Below, piece by piece: positions 63,764 through 64,000 of a stretch of 64,000 nt of DNA. The DNA is taken from positions 2,170,001 to 2,234,000 of the forward strand of contig NZ_CP036524.1 in assembly GCF_008281175.1 (NCBI RefSeq), in the 5' to 3' direction. The notes under the pieces were generated by a model. The model did not search any database. It saw nothing but the letters and a program-made list of their open reading frames with translations, and had not been told where the DNA came from. Both the position numbers and the translations under genes were made by a program. The stretch comes from [Clostridium] hylemonae DSM 15053. GTDB lineage: Bacteria; Bacillota; Clostridia; Lachnospirales; Lachnospiraceae. How positions within the stretch are numbered: the stretch's first letter is position 1; each line of letters opens with the position of its first letter.

Positions 63764-64000
63764 TTACCTCTCCTTTGCTTCTTCTAATATTTTTTGTGCT
63801 ATACATACGTCGAAAAGCCCCATTCCCACTGATTTAAAATATGTGGTCTTTTCCGTATCTGCAGCTTCCTCTGCCTCTGATGCAAGATAATCGCTCATCA
63901 GCACGATCCGGTCTTTTGTCAGGCGTCCTTCCTCGATCGGCTGGCTCAAATCCCCGCACTCTTCACATGCGTAAGGGAGCTCTATGTATACCTTATCCAC
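63764..64000 (-). CDS. Ornithine cyclodeaminase/mu-crystallin family protein, C-terminal part (cut by window edge)
   Basis: Only the last ~78 residues are in the window; the gene continues beyond 64,000. The TYFKSVGMGLFDVCIAQKI segment is the C-terminal signature of the OCD/mu-crystallin family (FKSVG...D), preceded by EECGDLSQPIEEG, which corresponds to the GDL..P...G segment. Members are NAD(P)-dependent cyclodeaminases or ketimine reductases; the substrate is not readable here. Next to ridA. Confidence 0.8.
   Translation of the reverse strand: MDKVYIELPYACEECGDLSQPIEEGRLTKDRIVLMSDYLASEAEEAADTEKTTYFKSVGMGLFDVCIAQKILEEAKER

Overview
The window looks like a chromosomal segment of a Clostridia/Lachnospiraceae-type Firmicute. 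I infer this from the strong AGGAGG-type ribosome binding sites, a fused PurL-PurQ (about 1,265 aa), TIGR01906-, TIGR03915- and TIGR03916-type proteins, Gram-positive LexA boxes, a BceRSAB-like module and a c-di-GMP-I-like leader. Family-level placement is an inference; no database search was possible.

Layout. 1-19,558 is mostly ordinary chromosome, nearly all on the minus strand: a two-component system (kinase cut by the window edge), aroD, an acetyltransferase, ispF, a small membrane protein, tRNA-Val and tRNA-Met on the plus strand, gdhA, a large repeat-containing surface protein behind a probable c-di-GMP riboswitch, purL, a TIGR01906 membrane protein, a LysR regulator (plus), and a three-gene DNA-repair operon (radical SAM, TIGR03915, nuclease-helicase). 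55,971-64,000 holds a BceRS-like two-component system with its ABC transporter, an MrpR-like integrase-fold repressor with its own LexA-box promoter, a membrane protein, an Mrp-type ATPase, RidA and the end of an ornithine-cyclodeaminase-like gene.

The centre (about 19,660-55,746, plus strand) is the exciting part: a phage tail-only element. It has a holin, tail tube, tail assembly proteins, tape measure, Dit, Tal, fibre and amidase, but no terminase, portal, capsid or replication gene. I read it as a noncontractile (F-type) tailocin-like particle. It starts at a promoter whose -35/-10 spacer is a perfect LexA box. Its first large gene encodes a 912-aa protein with the RSPHL...DVDGD signature of double-psi-beta-barrel RNA polymerases (YonO / eukaryotic RdRP class) plus two C-terminal zinc ribbons. 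A plausible circuit is DNA damage -> LexA release -> dedicated polymerase -> tail genes -> lysis and release. The DNA-repair operon is read divergently from the same LexA-box cluster.

Two further systems sit inside this element. (1) Two tandem tape-measure genes are each interrupted at the identical codon by a group I intron. Splice sites, P1 (U.G), P10, P7, P8 and P9 can be read from the sequence, and both splices join exons in frame. Intron 2 is 1.35 kb and carries one antisense zinc-ribbon gene. Intron 1 is 8.5 kb and carries an antisense tandem array of twelve zinc-ribbon genes whose N- and C-terminal modules are shuffled. The first tape measure is decayed; the second is intact after splicing (about 2,051 aa). 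(2) The fibre gene ends in a shufflon: four alternative tip-coding cassettes in two back-to-back pairs, each starting at an identical 15-bp site, with a tyrosine recombinase gene between the pairs.

A GGGGTCAGACCCC-type palindrome occurs three times (near gdhA, inside the tail operon, and before the Mrp gene).
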